Origin: an uncultured Flavobacteriales bacterium
GTDB taxonomy: Bacteria; Bacteroidota; Bacteroidia; Flavobacteriales; Weeksellaceae
Reading direction: 5' to 3'
DNA: 64,000 nt
NCBI GenBank assembly: GCA_937973555.1
Contig: CALJKL010000011.1
Coordinates: 84,190-148,189, forward strand
Position numbers and translations under genes: made by a program
The notes under the pieces: model-generated
Told to the model about the DNA's origin: nothing
The model's database searches: none
Seen by the model: only the letters and a program-made list of their open reading frames with translations
Part shown: positions 42,465 to 51,883 of the stretch, piece after piece
How positions within the stretch are numbered: position 1 is the stretch's first letter
Layout of the letters: every line of letters begins with the position of its first letter

Positions 42465-43274
42465 ATGAAATTAAAACATTGGCTTTCAGTGGGTATTGTT
42501 TTGGCTGTTTTGGCCGCATGTGTTACTAATCCAATTACAGGCAGAAAGTCTATTCAATTGGCCAATGACAATGAAATTGCGGCGATGGCCTTGCAAGAAT
42601 ATCAGTCTACGCTTTCAAAGTCTAAAGTAGTCTCCAATACCAAAGATGCTCTTAAAATAAAAAATGTAGGATTGAGAATAAAAAATGCAGCAGAAAATTA
42701 TTATAGATCTATAGGAAGGGAAGCAGATCTGCAAAATTACAAATGGGAATTTAACCTTATTGATGACAAGCAACAGAATGCATGGTGCATGCCAGGTGGG
42801 AAAGTTGCTTTTTATACCGGGATAATGCCTATTTGTAAAGATGAAACAGGTGTAGCTGTAGTAATGGGACATGAGGTTTCTCATGCTTTGGCTGGACATG
42901 GCAACGAAAGAATTTCTCAAGCGATGTTAGCACAAGGCTTAGGAACTGCTACAGGAGCATTTATAAAAAGCGAAAAAATGCAAAAAATCTTTCAAACTGC
43001 ATATCCAATAGGTTCTCAAGCTGTATTGTTGTCTTATAGCAGAAACCAAGAATTAGAAGCAGATCAGATGGGTTTGTGGATAATGGCAATGGCAGGATAT
43101 GATCCAAGACAGGCTCAGCCATTTTGGGAAAGAATGGAATCTCAGTCTGAAAACTCACAAAGACCACCAGAGTTTCTTTCTACTCACCCGAGTCCAGAGC
43201 ACAGAAGAGCAGATCTGGAAAAACATATGGCAAAGGCATTAGAATATTATAAACAGGCTGGAGGCAAATTATAA
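42465..43274 (+). CDS. M48-family metalloprotease lipoprotein (LoiP/BepA-like)
   Basis: A 269-residue zinc protease with a lipoprotein signal peptide (VLAVLAAC, Cys19) and the motif TNPITGRKSIQL typical of the LoiP/YcaL group. The zinc site is HEVSH (His136, Glu137, His140) and the third ligand is in RNQELEADQMG. It is probably tethered in the outer or inner membrane and degrades misassembled envelope proteins. It is followed after 13 bases by a small membrane-protein gene in the same unit. Confidence 0.92.
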   Translation: MKLKHWLSVGIVLAVLAACVTNPITGRKSIQLANDNEIAAMALQEYQSTLSKSKVVSNTKDALKIKNVGLRIKNAAENYYRSIGREADLQNYKWEFNLIDDKQQNAWCMPGGKVAFYTGIMPICKDETGVAVVMGHEVSHALAGHGNERISQAMLAQGLGTATGAFIKSEKMQKIFQTAYPIGSQAVLLSYSRNQELEADQMGLWIMAMAGYDPRQAQPFWERMESQSENSQRPPEFLSTHPSPEHRRADLEKHMAKALEYYKQAGGKL

Positions 43275-43287
43275 AATTAAACCACTC

Positions 43288-43587
43288 ATGAAAAATCTTT
43301 CCTTTATAGGTATATTACTTTTGCTTATTTCTTTACTGCTATTCTATTTTACTACCAATTTTGAAGTAGAGCAGATTAAGCTTTCTCATTTCATGGGGAT
43401 TGTTGGTGGAATAGGAATAGGGCTTATTATTGGTGGAATTGTAGGTTATGTAAGCAAAGGTTCTGCAGTAAAAGCAAAAAAAAGGAAGACAGAACTTACG
43501 CAACTTCAAACTGAAAAAGAAGAACTCGAAAAGCAGGCTGCAGAATTGGCGCAGCAACATCTAAACGAAACAGATAAAGTATCATAA
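43288..43587 (+). CDS. Small two-helix membrane protein with coiled-coil tail
   Basis: A 99-residue protein with two hydrophobic helices (about residues 4-22 and 33-56, the second glycine-rich: VGGIGIGLIIGGIVGYV) and a cytosolic coiled coil (KKRKTELTQLQTEKEELEKQAAEL). The family is not recognised. Co-transcription with the M48 protease suggests a partner or adaptor, which is an inference from the 13-base spacing. Confidence 0.65.
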   Translation: MKNLSFIGILLLLISLLLFYFTTNFEVEQIKLSHFMGIVGGIGIGLIIGGIVGYVSKGSAVKAKKRKTELTQLQTEKEELEKQAAELAQQHLNETDKVS

Positions 43588-43619
43588 AAAAATCCGATGA
43601 ATTAATTCATCGGATTTTT
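43588..43619. terminator. Bidirectional terminator
   Basis: A near-perfect palindrome (AATCCGATGA at 43591-43600 and its complement at 43607-43616) flanked by A-run and T-run sits between the small membrane-protein gene and the convergent beta-barrel gene. Confidence 0.92.
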
Positions 43620-43642
43620 ATGATGTAAATAGATTGAAAATC

Positions 43643-44275
43643 TTAAAAATTTATACCAAGACCAAATATTAATAAACTTTGTCTGTTATCATATCTGATG
43701 GTTTGTGGGGTGCTGACATTAGAGCTTATAAAATCCCTAGAGTCCTTACTGAATGCTCCTTCATATCTTGCAGTTAAAACAAGTTTTGAAAGTGTGGCTT
43801 GTGCCCCAATTTGATAGCCTACAGTAAATTGTTTGGTGGCATTTTCTTTAAAGTCTTTCCACTGGTTGTCAGTAGATAAGTTATAAGAAGCCACAGGTCC
43901 AGCATAGATTCCTAATAGTTTTCCTAGGACATTGTACCCTACCAATACAGGTAAGTCTGCTCTATTGTTTTTAACCTCAATGGTGGTTTCTGTATTAGGA
44001 TCCATGTATTTATTATTAAAGGTAGTGTAATATAATTCAGGCTGAATAAATATTCCGAATGGCGTGTCTACTTTTGCTGAAACACCAATGTTGAAACCTG
44101 TATTATTTTTACCTTTTTCTACTATTATAGTATTAGTAGTACTTTTAATATTAGTCCAAGTAGGATTGTCTGTCTGGAAAAGCATATTTGCTTTTAACCC
44201 AAATGATACCTGTGCAAAAGACATCATAGATGCCGAGACAAGTAAAATACTGATTGCTTTTTTAATCTGTTTCAT
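43643..44275 (-). CDS. PorT-like outer-membrane beta-barrel protein
   Basis: A 210-residue exported protein: signal peptide ending SMMSFAQ, then alternating hydrophobic strands (SFGLKANMLFQ, FGIFIQPELYYTTF, VGYQIGAQATLSKLVLTARYEGAF) and a terminal Phe (LIFGLGINF), as in small eight-stranded outer-membrane barrels of the PorT/OmpA-like family. The start overlaps the end of mlaF by 14 bases, so it is translated from the mlaEF message, suggesting that its product may sit at the outer-membrane end of that lipid-transport route. The function is unproven. Confidence 0.8.
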   Translation of the reverse strand: MKQIKKAISILLVSASMMSFAQVSFGLKANMLFQTDNPTWTNIKSTTNTIIVEKGKNNTGFNIGVSAKVDTPFGIFIQPELYYTTFNNKYMDPNTETTIEVKNNRADLPVLVGYNVLGKLLGIYAGPVASYNLSTDNQWKDFKENATKQFTVGYQIGAQATLSKLVLTARYEGAFSKDSRDFISSNVSTPQTIRYDNRQSLLIFGLGINF

Positions 44276-45074
44276 CTTCTACTTTTGTTATAATGTTATC
44301 TATACTTGTTTTGTTAATTTTAATTAAATATTCTCTCAGTTCTTTAAACAGCTCTGAAGAATAAACGAAATCTATAAGGTGTTTATTGTCAGCCGTGATT
44401 AAAATATCCTTTGTGCCTTCCCATTCTTTAATTCCTTTTCTTAGGTAAACTATTTTTTCACCAATAGTCATTACAGAATTCATATCATGAGAATTGATAA
44501 TAGTGGTGGTATTATATTCCTCAGTGATTTCAGAAATCAGATCGTCAATAATATTAGCGGTGTAAGGATCTAAGCCAGAATTTGGCTCGTCACAAAAGAG
44601 GTATCTCGGATTGTTTACTATTGCCCTTGCAATAGCTACCCTTTTTTGCATACCACCAGAGATTTCTGAAGGAAATTTTTTCTCTGCATTTTCCAGATGC
44701 ACTCTTCCCATTACTTCTTTTACGCGTTTCTTTTTTTCAGTAAAAGTAAGATTCGTAAACATATCTAGGGGAAACATAATATTGTCTTGTACATTCATTG
44801 AATCAAAAAGTGCACTTCCCTGAAATACGGTTCCTATTTCTGATCTTAATTTTTCTTTTTCAATACGGCCCATTCCTACAATGTCTCTTCCATCAAATAA
44901 AATGTGTCCTTCAGTAGGTTCATATACATTGAGCAGGCATTTTAAAAACACCGTTTTTCCGGAACCGGACTGGCCAATAACCAAATTTACTTTTCCAGTT
45001 TCAAAAGAGGTAGTAATGCCTTTTAAAACTTCAACATCATCAAAGCTTTTTCTAAGTTCCTGTACTTCTATCAT
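44262..45074 (-). CDS. mlaF: MlaF-like ABC ATPase, lipid transport
   Basis: A 270-residue ABC ATPase with Walker A GQSGSGKTVFLK, signature EISGGMQKRVAIARAI and Walker B RYLFCDEPNSGLDP, plus the NSHDM switch. These fit the MlaF/Ttg2A group that drives phospholipid traffic between inner and outer membrane. The start overlaps the stop of mlaE by one base (TAATG). The substrate-binding MlaD homologue is not here but at 54159. Confidence 0.9.
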   Translation of the reverse strand: MIEVQELRKSFDDVEVLKGITTSFETGKVNLVIGQSGSGKTVFLKCLLNVYEPTEGHILFDGRDIVGMGRIEKEKLRSEIGTVFQGSALFDSMNVQDNIMFPLDMFTNLTFTEKKKRVKEVMGRVHLENAEKKFPSEISGGMQKRVAIARAIVNNPRYLFCDEPNSGLDPYTANIIDDLISEITEEYNTTTIINSHDMNSVMTIGEKIVYLRKGIKEWEGTKDILITADNKHLIDFVYSSELFKELREYLIKINKTSIDNIITKVEDETD

Positions 45075-45823
45075 TAGCTTAAGAACATTTGTGTTAAGAT
45101 TAGATTAGAGATGATAATGGCAACGATTGTCCAAACCACAGCTTGTGTACTTGCTCTCCCCACTTCTAGTGAGCCTCCTTTTACATTATATCCAAAAAAT
45201 GCAGGAATGGTAGCAATTAGAAATGCAAAAACTGCAGTTTTGTAAAATGCATACCAAATATAATAGGTAGGCATATACATTTGTATCCCCGTAATATAAT
45301 CTGCTCGAGACCAGTTTCCTGTTGCTACTCCTGCAAGGTGGCCTCCCCAAATTCCGAAAACAATACTGATGGCAATAAGCAAGGGATTGAAGATAACACT
45401 CGCAATGATTTTAGGAAGTACTAAAAAATTAGCGGAATTTACACCCATTATATCTAATGCATCAATTTGTTCTGTTACCCTCATGGTGCCAATACTAGAG
45501 GTAATGTATGAGCCTACTTTTCCTGCAAGAATAACCGAAATAATGGTTGGGGCAAATTCAAGAATCAATACCACTTTGGTAGCATATCCAATAAACGTGG
45601 CTGGAATAGGAATAACTGCATTTTTGAAATTATTGTACATCTGTATCGCCACTACTGCTCCCACAAATATAGAGGTAAATAAGGTGAGCCCAAAAGAATT
45701 GACTCCCAAATCATTAATTTCTCTCATTAAGAGTTTAAAAAAAACCTTATTTTTTTGAGGTTTTTTTATTATTTTGCCTAGGAGGATGAAATATTCTCCT
45801 ACTGCGCTTAAAAACTTTAACAT
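45074..45823 (-). CDS. mlaE: MlaE-like permease, lipid transport
   Basis: Inner-membrane permease of the MlaE/MCE family, 249 residues. It has LLMREINDLGVNSFGLTLFTSIFVGAVVAIQMYNN, then SYITSSIGTMRVTEQIDALDIMGVNSANFLVLPKI, the family's most conserved stretch, and GYNVKGGSLEVGRASTQAVV. It works with the ATPase encoded next. I use ATG 45823 (MLKFLSAVGEYF), the usual N-terminus of flavobacterial homologues; ATG 45841 adds six residues. Confidence 0.9.
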   Translation of the reverse strand: MLKFLSAVGEYFILLGKIIKKPQKNKVFFKLLMREINDLGVNSFGLTLFTSIFVGAVVAIQMYNNFKNAVIPIPATFIGYATKVVLILEFAPTIISVILAGKVGSYITSSIGTMRVTEQIDALDIMGVNSANFLVLPKIIASVIFNPLLIAISIVFGIWGGHLAGVATGNWSRADYITGIQMYMPTYYIWYAFYKTAVFAFLIATIPAFFGYNVKGGSLEVGRASTQAVVWTIVAIIISNLILTQMFLS

Positions 45824-45938
45824 AACCTTGCGAAGGTACATTTTTTAGGATTAATATAATTACAGAATTATTGTAATTTCTTTTATTGAGCTTCTATTTG
45901 TAATTATTGTCAATAAATATTTTTTAACTAAGCTATTT

Positions 45939-46568
45939 TTATGGAATATTAAGATACTTATGGGTCTGAACTGAAGCCTGCCATTTAGGATTTTCTAAAA
46001 TGAAATCGGTAATTTTAGGATACATTTCATCTCTTTTGCTCCATTCGCTTTGCAAATATAGTTTGCAGTTTTCAGAAACTTTAGCAGCTTGTTCTTCTGC
46101 GAAGGTAAAATCATGATTGTTAAATACTATGACTTTCAGTTCATTAGCATGTTTGTATATTTCTTCTTTTGGTAAGCCAGTTTTTTTAGGAGAAAGGGTA
46201 ATCCAATCCAGAATTCCACTCATTTCATAAGCCCCGGAAGTTTCGATGTGAATTTGGCAACCCAATTCCTTAAGTTTTCTTGTAAGGATATCCAGATTCC
46301 ACATCAGGGGCTCACCTCCTGTAAGGACAATGGTTTTACAATATTTGGCAGCGGTCTCTGCTATTTCTTTGGTATCCATCAAAGGATGCAATTCCGGATC
46401 CCAGCTTTCCTTTACATCACACCAATGGCAGCCCACATCACAACCTCCCAATCTGATGAAGTAGGCGGCTTTACCTGTATGGGCACCTTCTCCTTGTAAA
46501 GTATAAAAATGCTCCATTACAGGGAGCATTTTACCTTCTTTTAATAATATTTCTTTTGTTAAATCCAA
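45939..46568 (-). CDS. queE: 7-carboxy-7-deazaguanine synthase QueE
   Basis: Radical-SAM enzyme of queuosine synthesis that contracts 6-carboxytetrahydropterin to CDG. The cluster motif is CDVGCHWC (Cys43, Cys47, Cys50), followed by VLTGGEPLMWN and IHIETSGAYEM. N-terminal YTLQGEGAHTGKAAYFIRLGGC is diagnostic. The length of 209 residues is normal. It starts four bases after folD in a pgi-folD-queE unit. No other que gene is in the window. Confidence 0.94.
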   Translation of the reverse strand: MDLTKEILLKEGKMLPVMEHFYTLQGEGAHTGKAAYFIRLGGCDVGCHWCDVKESWDPELHPLMDTKEIAETAAKYCKTIVLTGGEPLMWNLDILTRKLKELGCQIHIETSGAYEMSGILDWITLSPKKTGLPKEEIYKHANELKVIVFNNHDFTFAEEQAAKVSENCKLYLQSEWSKRDEMYPKITDFILENPKWQASVQTHKYLNIP

Positions 46569-46572
46569 CGTC

Positions 46573-47460
46573 TTAATCTTTATAAATCGTATGTTTATAG
46601 GCTAAAATAGTGTTTTTCAAAAGCATAGCTCTTGTCATAGGACCTACGCCGCCTGGTACAGGGGTAATCCAACTTGCTTTTTTCTCACAGCTTGCAAAAT
46701 CTACATCTCCTACTATTCTATATCCTTTTTCAGTAGAAGTATCGTCTACTCTTGTAATACCCACATCTACTATCACGGAACCTTCTTTTATCATTTCTCC
46801 TTTCAAAAATTCCGGATCCCCCAATGCAGTAATAACTATATCTGCATTTTTGGTGTGATCTTCTATATGTGGGGTGTAAGAGTGGGTGACGGTTACCGTA
46901 GCATTTCCAGGAAAATCTTTTCTCCCCATCAAAATAGACATGGGTCTACCCACAATTTTACTTCTGCCAATAATTACACAATTTTTACCCTTTGTTTCAA
47001 TATTGTATCTTTCTAATAAGGTCAAAATTCCAAACGGAGTAGCCGGTAAAAAAGTGCTCATTTCCAAAGCCATTCTTCCAAAGTTTTCCGGATGGAAACC
47101 ATCTACATCTTTATGAGAATTAATCGCCATAATCACTTTTTCCTGGTCCATTTGCTTCGGCAAAGGCAACTGAACGATAAAGCCATCTACTTCCGGATCT
47201 ACATTCAGCTCTTTTATTTTTTCCAATAACTCTGCTTCTGAAGCAGTGCTGGGAAACCTTACCAAAGAAGATTTGAAGCCTACTTCCTGACAGTCTTTTA
47301 TTTTGCTTTTTACATAGGTTTCACTGGCACCGTTGTTACCTACCAAAATGGCCACCAAATGCGGAGCCCTTTTGCCTTTTGCCAATATTTTTTCAACCTC
47401 TGTTCTGATTTCCGCCTTTATTTCTCTCGAAACCTTAAGACCGTCTAGGATTTGTGCCAT
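46573..47460 (-). CDS. folD: Bifunctional methylenetetrahydrofolate dehydrogenase/cyclohydrolase FolD
   Basis: A 295-residue enzyme of one-carbon metabolism that oxidises 5,10-methylene-THF to 10-formyl-THF through the methenyl form. The catalytic YVKSKIKDCQEVGF segment with its Lys, VDGFIVQLPLPKQMD, the NADP-site VIIGRSKIVGRPMSILM and the C-terminal PVPGGVGPMTRAML are all present. It lies 31 bases after pgi and four bases before queE. Confidence 0.96.
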   Translation of the reverse strand: MAQILDGLKVSREIKAEIRTEVEKILAKGKRAPHLVAILVGNNGASETYVKSKIKDCQEVGFKSSLVRFPSTASEAELLEKIKELNVDPEVDGFIVQLPLPKQMDQEKVIMAINSHKDVDGFHPENFGRMALEMSTFLPATPFGILTLLERYNIETKGKNCVIIGRSKIVGRPMSILMGRKDFPGNATVTVTHSYTPHIEDHTKNADIVITALGDPEFLKGEMIKEGSVIVDVGITRVDDTSTEKGYRIVGDVDFASCEKKASWITPVPGGVGPMTRAMLLKNTILAYKHTIYKD

Positions 47461-47491
47461 TGTTTTTACTTTTTATAGATTGATATCAAAT

Positions 47492-49132
47492 TTATTTATT
47501 TTCTTTGAAATAATTGATTAAACCATTGGTGGAAGAATCATGAGAGTTTATTTCTTCATTTCCAGTAAGTTCTGGAAGGATTTTTCCTGCTAAAACCTTG
47601 CCCAGTTCTACTCCAAACTGGTCAAAACTGAATACATTCCAAATAACGCCTTGTACAAAGATTTTGTGCTCATATATCGCAATCAATTGACCCAAAGAAA
47701 AAGGAGTTAATTCATTGATTAATAAAGAATTGGTGGGGGTGTTTCCCATAAAGGTTTTGAAATTCACAAGTGCTTCCACTTCTTCACTTGATTTTCCTTC
47801 TTTTTGCAATTCTGCTCTCACCTCGTCTTGGGTTTTACCGAAAGCCAAAGCTTCTGTTTGAGCAAAGAAATTTGCCAATAATTTTTCTTGATGGTCTGAA
47901 ACCTTATTGCAAGATTTTACATACGCAATAAAATCTGCCGGAATCAACTCGGTCCCTTGATGGATTAATTGGTAGAAAGCATGCTGTCCGTTAGTCCCCG
48001 GCTCTCCCCAAATGATAGGACCGGTTTCATAGGTTACATATTCTCCATTTCTGTCCACAGATTTCCCGTTAGATTCCATATCTCCTTGCTGAAGATAGGC
48101 TGCAAAACGGTCTAAATATTGTGAATATGGCAAAATGGCATAAGAACTAGCGTCAAAAAAGTTTCTGTACCATACGCCTAAAAGCCCCATCAATACAGGG
48201 ACATTTTCTTTGAAATCTGCCGTTTGGAATTGAACGTCTGTATCGTAAGCTCCTTTTAGTAAGTTTTCAAAGTTTTCATAACCTACCGCCAAAACGATGC
48301 TTAAGCCTATGGCACTCCAAAGAGAGTATCTACCGCCTACCCAATCCCAGAATTCGAAGATGTTTTCTTCTGCAATCCCAAATGCTTTAACCGCCTGTAT
48401 ATTAGTAGATAAAGCCACGAAATGCTTGGCTACATCTTCTTCTTTTCCTGCTTTTAAGAACCAATCTTTTGCCGAAAGCGCATTCGTCATGGTTTCCTGC
48501 GTGGTGAAGGTTTTGGAAGCTACAATGAAAAGTGTAGTTTCAGGATTGAGATTTTTCACTACTTCTGCCAAATGGTTTCCGTCTACGTTGGAAACAAAAT
48601 GAACATTAAGTCTGGTTTTGAAATGTTTCAGTGCAGAAACCACCATTACAGGACCTAAATCTGACCCCCCAATACCGATGTTAACTACGTCTGTAATTTC
48701 TTTTCCGCTAAAACCTTTGTGGGCACCTGAAATAATACTTTCGGAAAAGGCCTTCATGTGGGCCAATACTCTTTTGATTCCCGGTTTTATATCTTCGCCA
48801 TCTACCAATATTTCTTTATCAGAAAAATCTCTTAAAGCAGTATGAAGAACAGCTCTTTTTTCGGTTTCATTTATTTTTTCACCCGAAAACATAGCGTTAA
48901 TGGCTTCTTTTAGTTGGGTTTCTTCTGCCAATTGAAGAAGCAGTTCCAATGTTTTTTCGGTGATAAGGTTCTTAGAATAATCAAAAAGATAATTTTCCTT
49001 TTTTACTGAAAACTGCTGAAAACGCTTTGGGTTTTGATGAAAAAGATCTCTCAGTTCGAAATCGTTTTGTGCAAAATGATCATTTAATGCTTTCCAAGCT
49101 TGGGTGTTTTCAGGATTAATTTTCGGCAACAT
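47492..49132 (-). CDS. pgi: Glucose-6-phosphate isomerase
   Basis: A 546-residue long-form (E. coli/eukaryote type) isomerase that interconverts glucose 6-phosphate and fructose 6-phosphate. It has GIGGSDLGPVMV, the signature ASKTFTTQETMTNA, WDWVGGRYSLWSAIGLS, the GEPGTNGQHAFYQLIHQGT histidine region and QFGVELGK near the end. It is the first gene of the pgi-folD-queE unit. Confidence 0.96.
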   Translation of the reverse strand: MLPKINPENTQAWKALNDHFAQNDFELRDLFHQNPKRFQQFSVKKENYLFDYSKNLITEKTLELLLQLAEETQLKEAINAMFSGEKINETEKRAVLHTALRDFSDKEILVDGEDIKPGIKRVLAHMKAFSESIISGAHKGFSGKEITDVVNIGIGGSDLGPVMVVSALKHFKTRLNVHFVSNVDGNHLAEVVKNLNPETTLFIVASKTFTTQETMTNALSAKDWFLKAGKEEDVAKHFVALSTNIQAVKAFGIAEENIFEFWDWVGGRYSLWSAIGLSIVLAVGYENFENLLKGAYDTDVQFQTADFKENVPVLMGLLGVWYRNFFDASSYAILPYSQYLDRFAAYLQQGDMESNGKSVDRNGEYVTYETGPIIWGEPGTNGQHAFYQLIHQGTELIPADFIAYVKSCNKVSDHQEKLLANFFAQTEALAFGKTQDEVRAELQKEGKSSEEVEALVNFKTFMGNTPTNSLLINELTPFSLGQLIAIYEHKIFVQGVIWNVFSFDQFGVELGKVLAGKILPELTGNEEINSHDSSTNGLINYFKENK

Positions 49133-49189
49133 AGTATTCTTAATTTAATATTAATGGTCTTATTTCTAGAAAGTTTTTAGAAATCATTG

Positions 49190-49197
49190 CAAATTTA
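49190..49197 (-). promoter_or_regulatory. -7 promoter element of pgi
   Basis: On the minus strand TAAATTTG matches TAnnTTTG; the ATG of pgi (49132) lies about 53 bases after the predicted start. The lon terminator is just upstream. Confidence 0.5.
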
Positions 49198-49201
49198 AGG
49201 A

Positions 49202-49233
49202 AAAATAAAAGCCCTGAAAAATCTCGGGGCTTT
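49202..49233 (-). terminator. Intrinsic terminator of lon
   Basis: On the minus strand AAAGCCCCGAG and its near-complement (CAGGGCTTT) form a stem followed by a T-rich tail, 16 bases after the lon stop. Confidence 0.82.
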
Positions 49234-49248
49234 AAGTTTATATTAAGA

Positions 49249-51645
49249 TTATTTTTCAATTGCCAAAGCAATCACTTCCTTCATGCTTTTCACATAATGT
49301 ACTTTCAGTTTTTTAAGATAATTTTGGTTGATTTCCATTACATCTTTTTTGTTGTCTTCGCAAAGGATTACCTCTTTTATATCGGCTCTTACGGCGGCCA
49401 ATAGTTTTTCTTTAATGCCGCCTACAGGAAGGACTTTACCACGAAGGGTAATTTCGCCCGTCATGGCTATATGAGGTCTCACTTTTTTATTGAGATAACT
49501 AGAAACCATGCTGGTAAGCATTGCGATTCCGGCAGAAGGACCATCTTTTGGGGTTGCCCCTTCAGGAACGTGAACGTGAATGTTCTTGTTTTCGATTTCT
49601 TCCAAAGGAATACCTAAATTTATATGTTTTGCCTTAATATATTCCAAAGAAATAGTAGCCGATTCTTTCATTACATTTCCTAGATTTCCGGTCATGGTGA
49701 GTGCTCCTTTTCCTTTGCTGAGGATACTTTCAATGAAAAGAATGTCACCACCTACAGAAGTCCATGCCAAGCCAGTTACCACACCGGGAACATTGGTCAT
49801 TTCTGAAAAACTTTTAGACATCGGCACGCCCAAAATTTCATCAATTTTATCGATAGAAATTTTAGGGTCAAATTCTTTATTCATGGTAATTTGAAGTGCT
49901 GCCCAACGAGCAATTTTCGCCAATTGTTTTTCTAGATTTCTCACCCCACTTTCTCTGGTAAAAGCTTCTACCACATGTGCAATTTCTTTGTTGCCCAGTT
50001 TAAAAGCATCTTTCTGAAGTCCCGTTTCCTCCATCTGTTTCTTGATGAGGTGGCGTTTGGTAATCTCTATTTTTTCTTCTATAGTATAGCCTGATAGCTG
50101 AATGACTTCCATTCTGTCTAATAAAGGCGTCTGAATGGTAGAAAGCGAATTGGCTGTGGCAATGAACATTACCTTAGACAGATCATAGCCTATCTCCAAG
50201 AAATTATCATAAAAACTGTGGTTTTGTTCAGGGTCTAAAACCTCTAGCAATGCCGAACTTGGATCTCCATGAATGCCTTGTCCAATTTTGTCAATCTCAT
50301 CTAAAACAATAACCGGATTGGAAGTCCCAGATTTTTTGATGGATTGCAAAATCCTTCCTGCCATTGCCCCAATGTAGGTTTTGCGGTGGCCGCGGATTTC
50401 GGATTCATCATGCAAGCCTCCCAAACTCATCCTTACATATTTTCTACCCAGAGCATCGGCAATAGATTTCCCTAAGGAAGTTTTACCAACACCTGGAGGC
50501 CCTACTAAACAAAGGATAGGAGATTTCATGTTGTTCTTCAGTTTCAGAACAGCCATGTGCTCCAAAATTCTTTTTTTGATGTCTTCTAAACCAAAATGGT
50601 CTTTGTTGAGAATTTTTTCAGCTCTTGGGATATCAAAAACATCTTTGGAATAATGATTCCAAGGCAGATCGGTAAAGAAATCCAGATAATTGCGCTGCAC
50701 ATTATAATCTGGCGAATTGGGATTGTGGCGTTGCAAGCGTTTCAATTCTTTTTGGAAATGTTCTTCTATTTCTTCAGACCAAGAAATTTTTTCTGCCTTT
50801 TTTTTCAGTTCTTCTACATCAGATTCTGTTCCGCCTCCCAATTCTTCCTGTATGGTTCTGATTTGCTGATTCAGGAAATATTCTCGTTGCTGTTTGTCTA
50901 GATCACGGGAAGTTTTTTGATGAATTTGATTTTTAAGCTCTAATTTTCTATAATCATCATGCATCAATTCATAGCATTTATTGGCACGATTCATCAACGA
51001 TTTTTCTTCCAAAAGTTTCTGTTTTTCTACAGAGCTGAAATTAGCATTAGTGCAGATGAAATTCAGCAGATCTTCCTGGTTTTCAATATTTCTGATAGCG
51101 AAATTGGCTGCTCCGGGAATGTTAGGATCTAGTTCTATAATCTTAATCGCCAGGTCTTTAATGTTGTCTATCAACGCTTCGTACTCTTCTTTCTTTTTGG
51201 TAGAAGTATCTTTCAGTTTTTCTATTTCTGCCATGAAATAAGGCTCAGATTTTAGGTATTTTTTTACCTTAAATCTTTGCAAGCCTCTTGTAATAGCAGA
51301 CATATTGCCATCTGGCAGTTTGATGATTTTGATAATTTTGGCTACGGTGCCTATTTGGTAAAGATCTTTTTCGGTAGGGTTTTCAAGGTTTGAAATTTTT
51401 TGGCTCAAAATACCGATCAGCTGTCCATTTTTATTGGCTTCTTCCAATAATTTTATAGATTTTTCTCTTCCGGCCGTAATAGGAATCACCACCTTGGGAA
51501 ACATTACCAGGTTCTTTACAGGCAATATAGGAAAAAGATTTTGTTCTTTTTCCGCCTTTGTTTCTGGGCTATCTTCAGTTACAATACTAAAATTTTCATC
51601 TAAAAAATTTTCGAAAGAGATGTCTTCAATTTCAATCATAGTCAT
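49249..51645 (-). CDS. lon: ATP-dependent protease Lon
   Basis: A 798-residue cytosolic AAA+ serine protease that removes damaged and regulatory proteins. It has the N-terminal substrate domain (LPVKNLVMFPKVVIPI), a central coiled coil, Walker A GPPGVGKTSLGKS, Walker B PVIVLDEIDKIG, and the protease domain with the Ser/Lys dyad in PKDGPSAGIAM and PVGGIKEKLLAA. ATG 51645 is used; ATG 51639 is two codons later. Just upstream is a 23-base palindrome (51655-51677), a candidate stress operator. Confidence 0.97.
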   Translation of the reverse strand: MTMIEIEDISFENFLDENFSIVTEDSPETKAEKEQNLFPILPVKNLVMFPKVVIPITAGREKSIKLLEEANKNGQLIGILSQKISNLENPTEKDLYQIGTVAKIIKIIKLPDGNMSAITRGLQRFKVKKYLKSEPYFMAEIEKLKDTSTKKKEEYEALIDNIKDLAIKIIELDPNIPGAANFAIRNIENQEDLLNFICTNANFSSVEKQKLLEEKSLMNRANKCYELMHDDYRKLELKNQIHQKTSRDLDKQQREYFLNQQIRTIQEELGGGTESDVEELKKKAEKISWSEEIEEHFQKELKRLQRHNPNSPDYNVQRNYLDFFTDLPWNHYSKDVFDIPRAEKILNKDHFGLEDIKKRILEHMAVLKLKNNMKSPILCLVGPPGVGKTSLGKSIADALGRKYVRMSLGGLHDESEIRGHRKTYIGAMAGRILQSIKKSGTSNPVIVLDEIDKIGQGIHGDPSSALLEVLDPEQNHSFYDNFLEIGYDLSKVMFIATANSLSTIQTPLLDRMEVIQLSGYTIEEKIEITKRHLIKKQMEETGLQKDAFKLGNKEIAHVVEAFTRESGVRNLEKQLAKIARWAALQITMNKEFDPKISIDKIDEILGVPMSKSFSEMTNVPGVVTGLAWTSVGGDILFIESILSKGKGALTMTGNLGNVMKESATISLEYIKAKHINLGIPLEEIENKNIHVHVPEGATPKDGPSAGIAMLTSMVSSYLNKKVRPHIAMTGEITLRGKVLPVGGIKEKLLAAVRADIKEVILCEDNKKDVMEINQNYLKKLKVHYVKSMKEVIALAIEK

Positions 51646-51654
51646 AATTCTTTT

Positions 51655-51677
51655 AAAAATGACAAATTGTCATTTTT
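51655..51677. promoter_or_regulatory. 23-base perfect palindrome upstream of lon
   Basis: Arms of 11 bases (AAAAATGACAA and its exact complement) surround a single central base. It begins 10 bases upstream of the lon start codon, within the expected promoter/leader region, and has the size and symmetry of a dimeric-repressor operator (core TGACAAATTGTCA). Confidence 0.6.
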
Positions 51678-51750
51678 TGGCTCAATACAACATTTAAAAC
51701 TCGGCTGTAAAATGATGAAATCTACCGATAATAAATGATATTATATATCT

Positions 51751-51763
51751 CACAATAGTTGTG
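51751..51763. promoter_or_regulatory. CACAA-TAG-TTGTG inverted repeat
   Basis: A short perfect dyad in the middle of the 238-base divergent region between lon and the PpiD-like gene. It could be a protein-binding site; it is short enough to arise by chance. Confidence 0.3.
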
Positions 51764-51883
51764 CCAATAGAAAAGATTGACAAATTTTCCTTTTTTTGTT
51801 TTAGGTGTTTGAAAATGGATGGAAAATTTCTCTATTAGTTGAAAATTATGTATTTTCGCAAACTGATTTAAAATACATATAAA

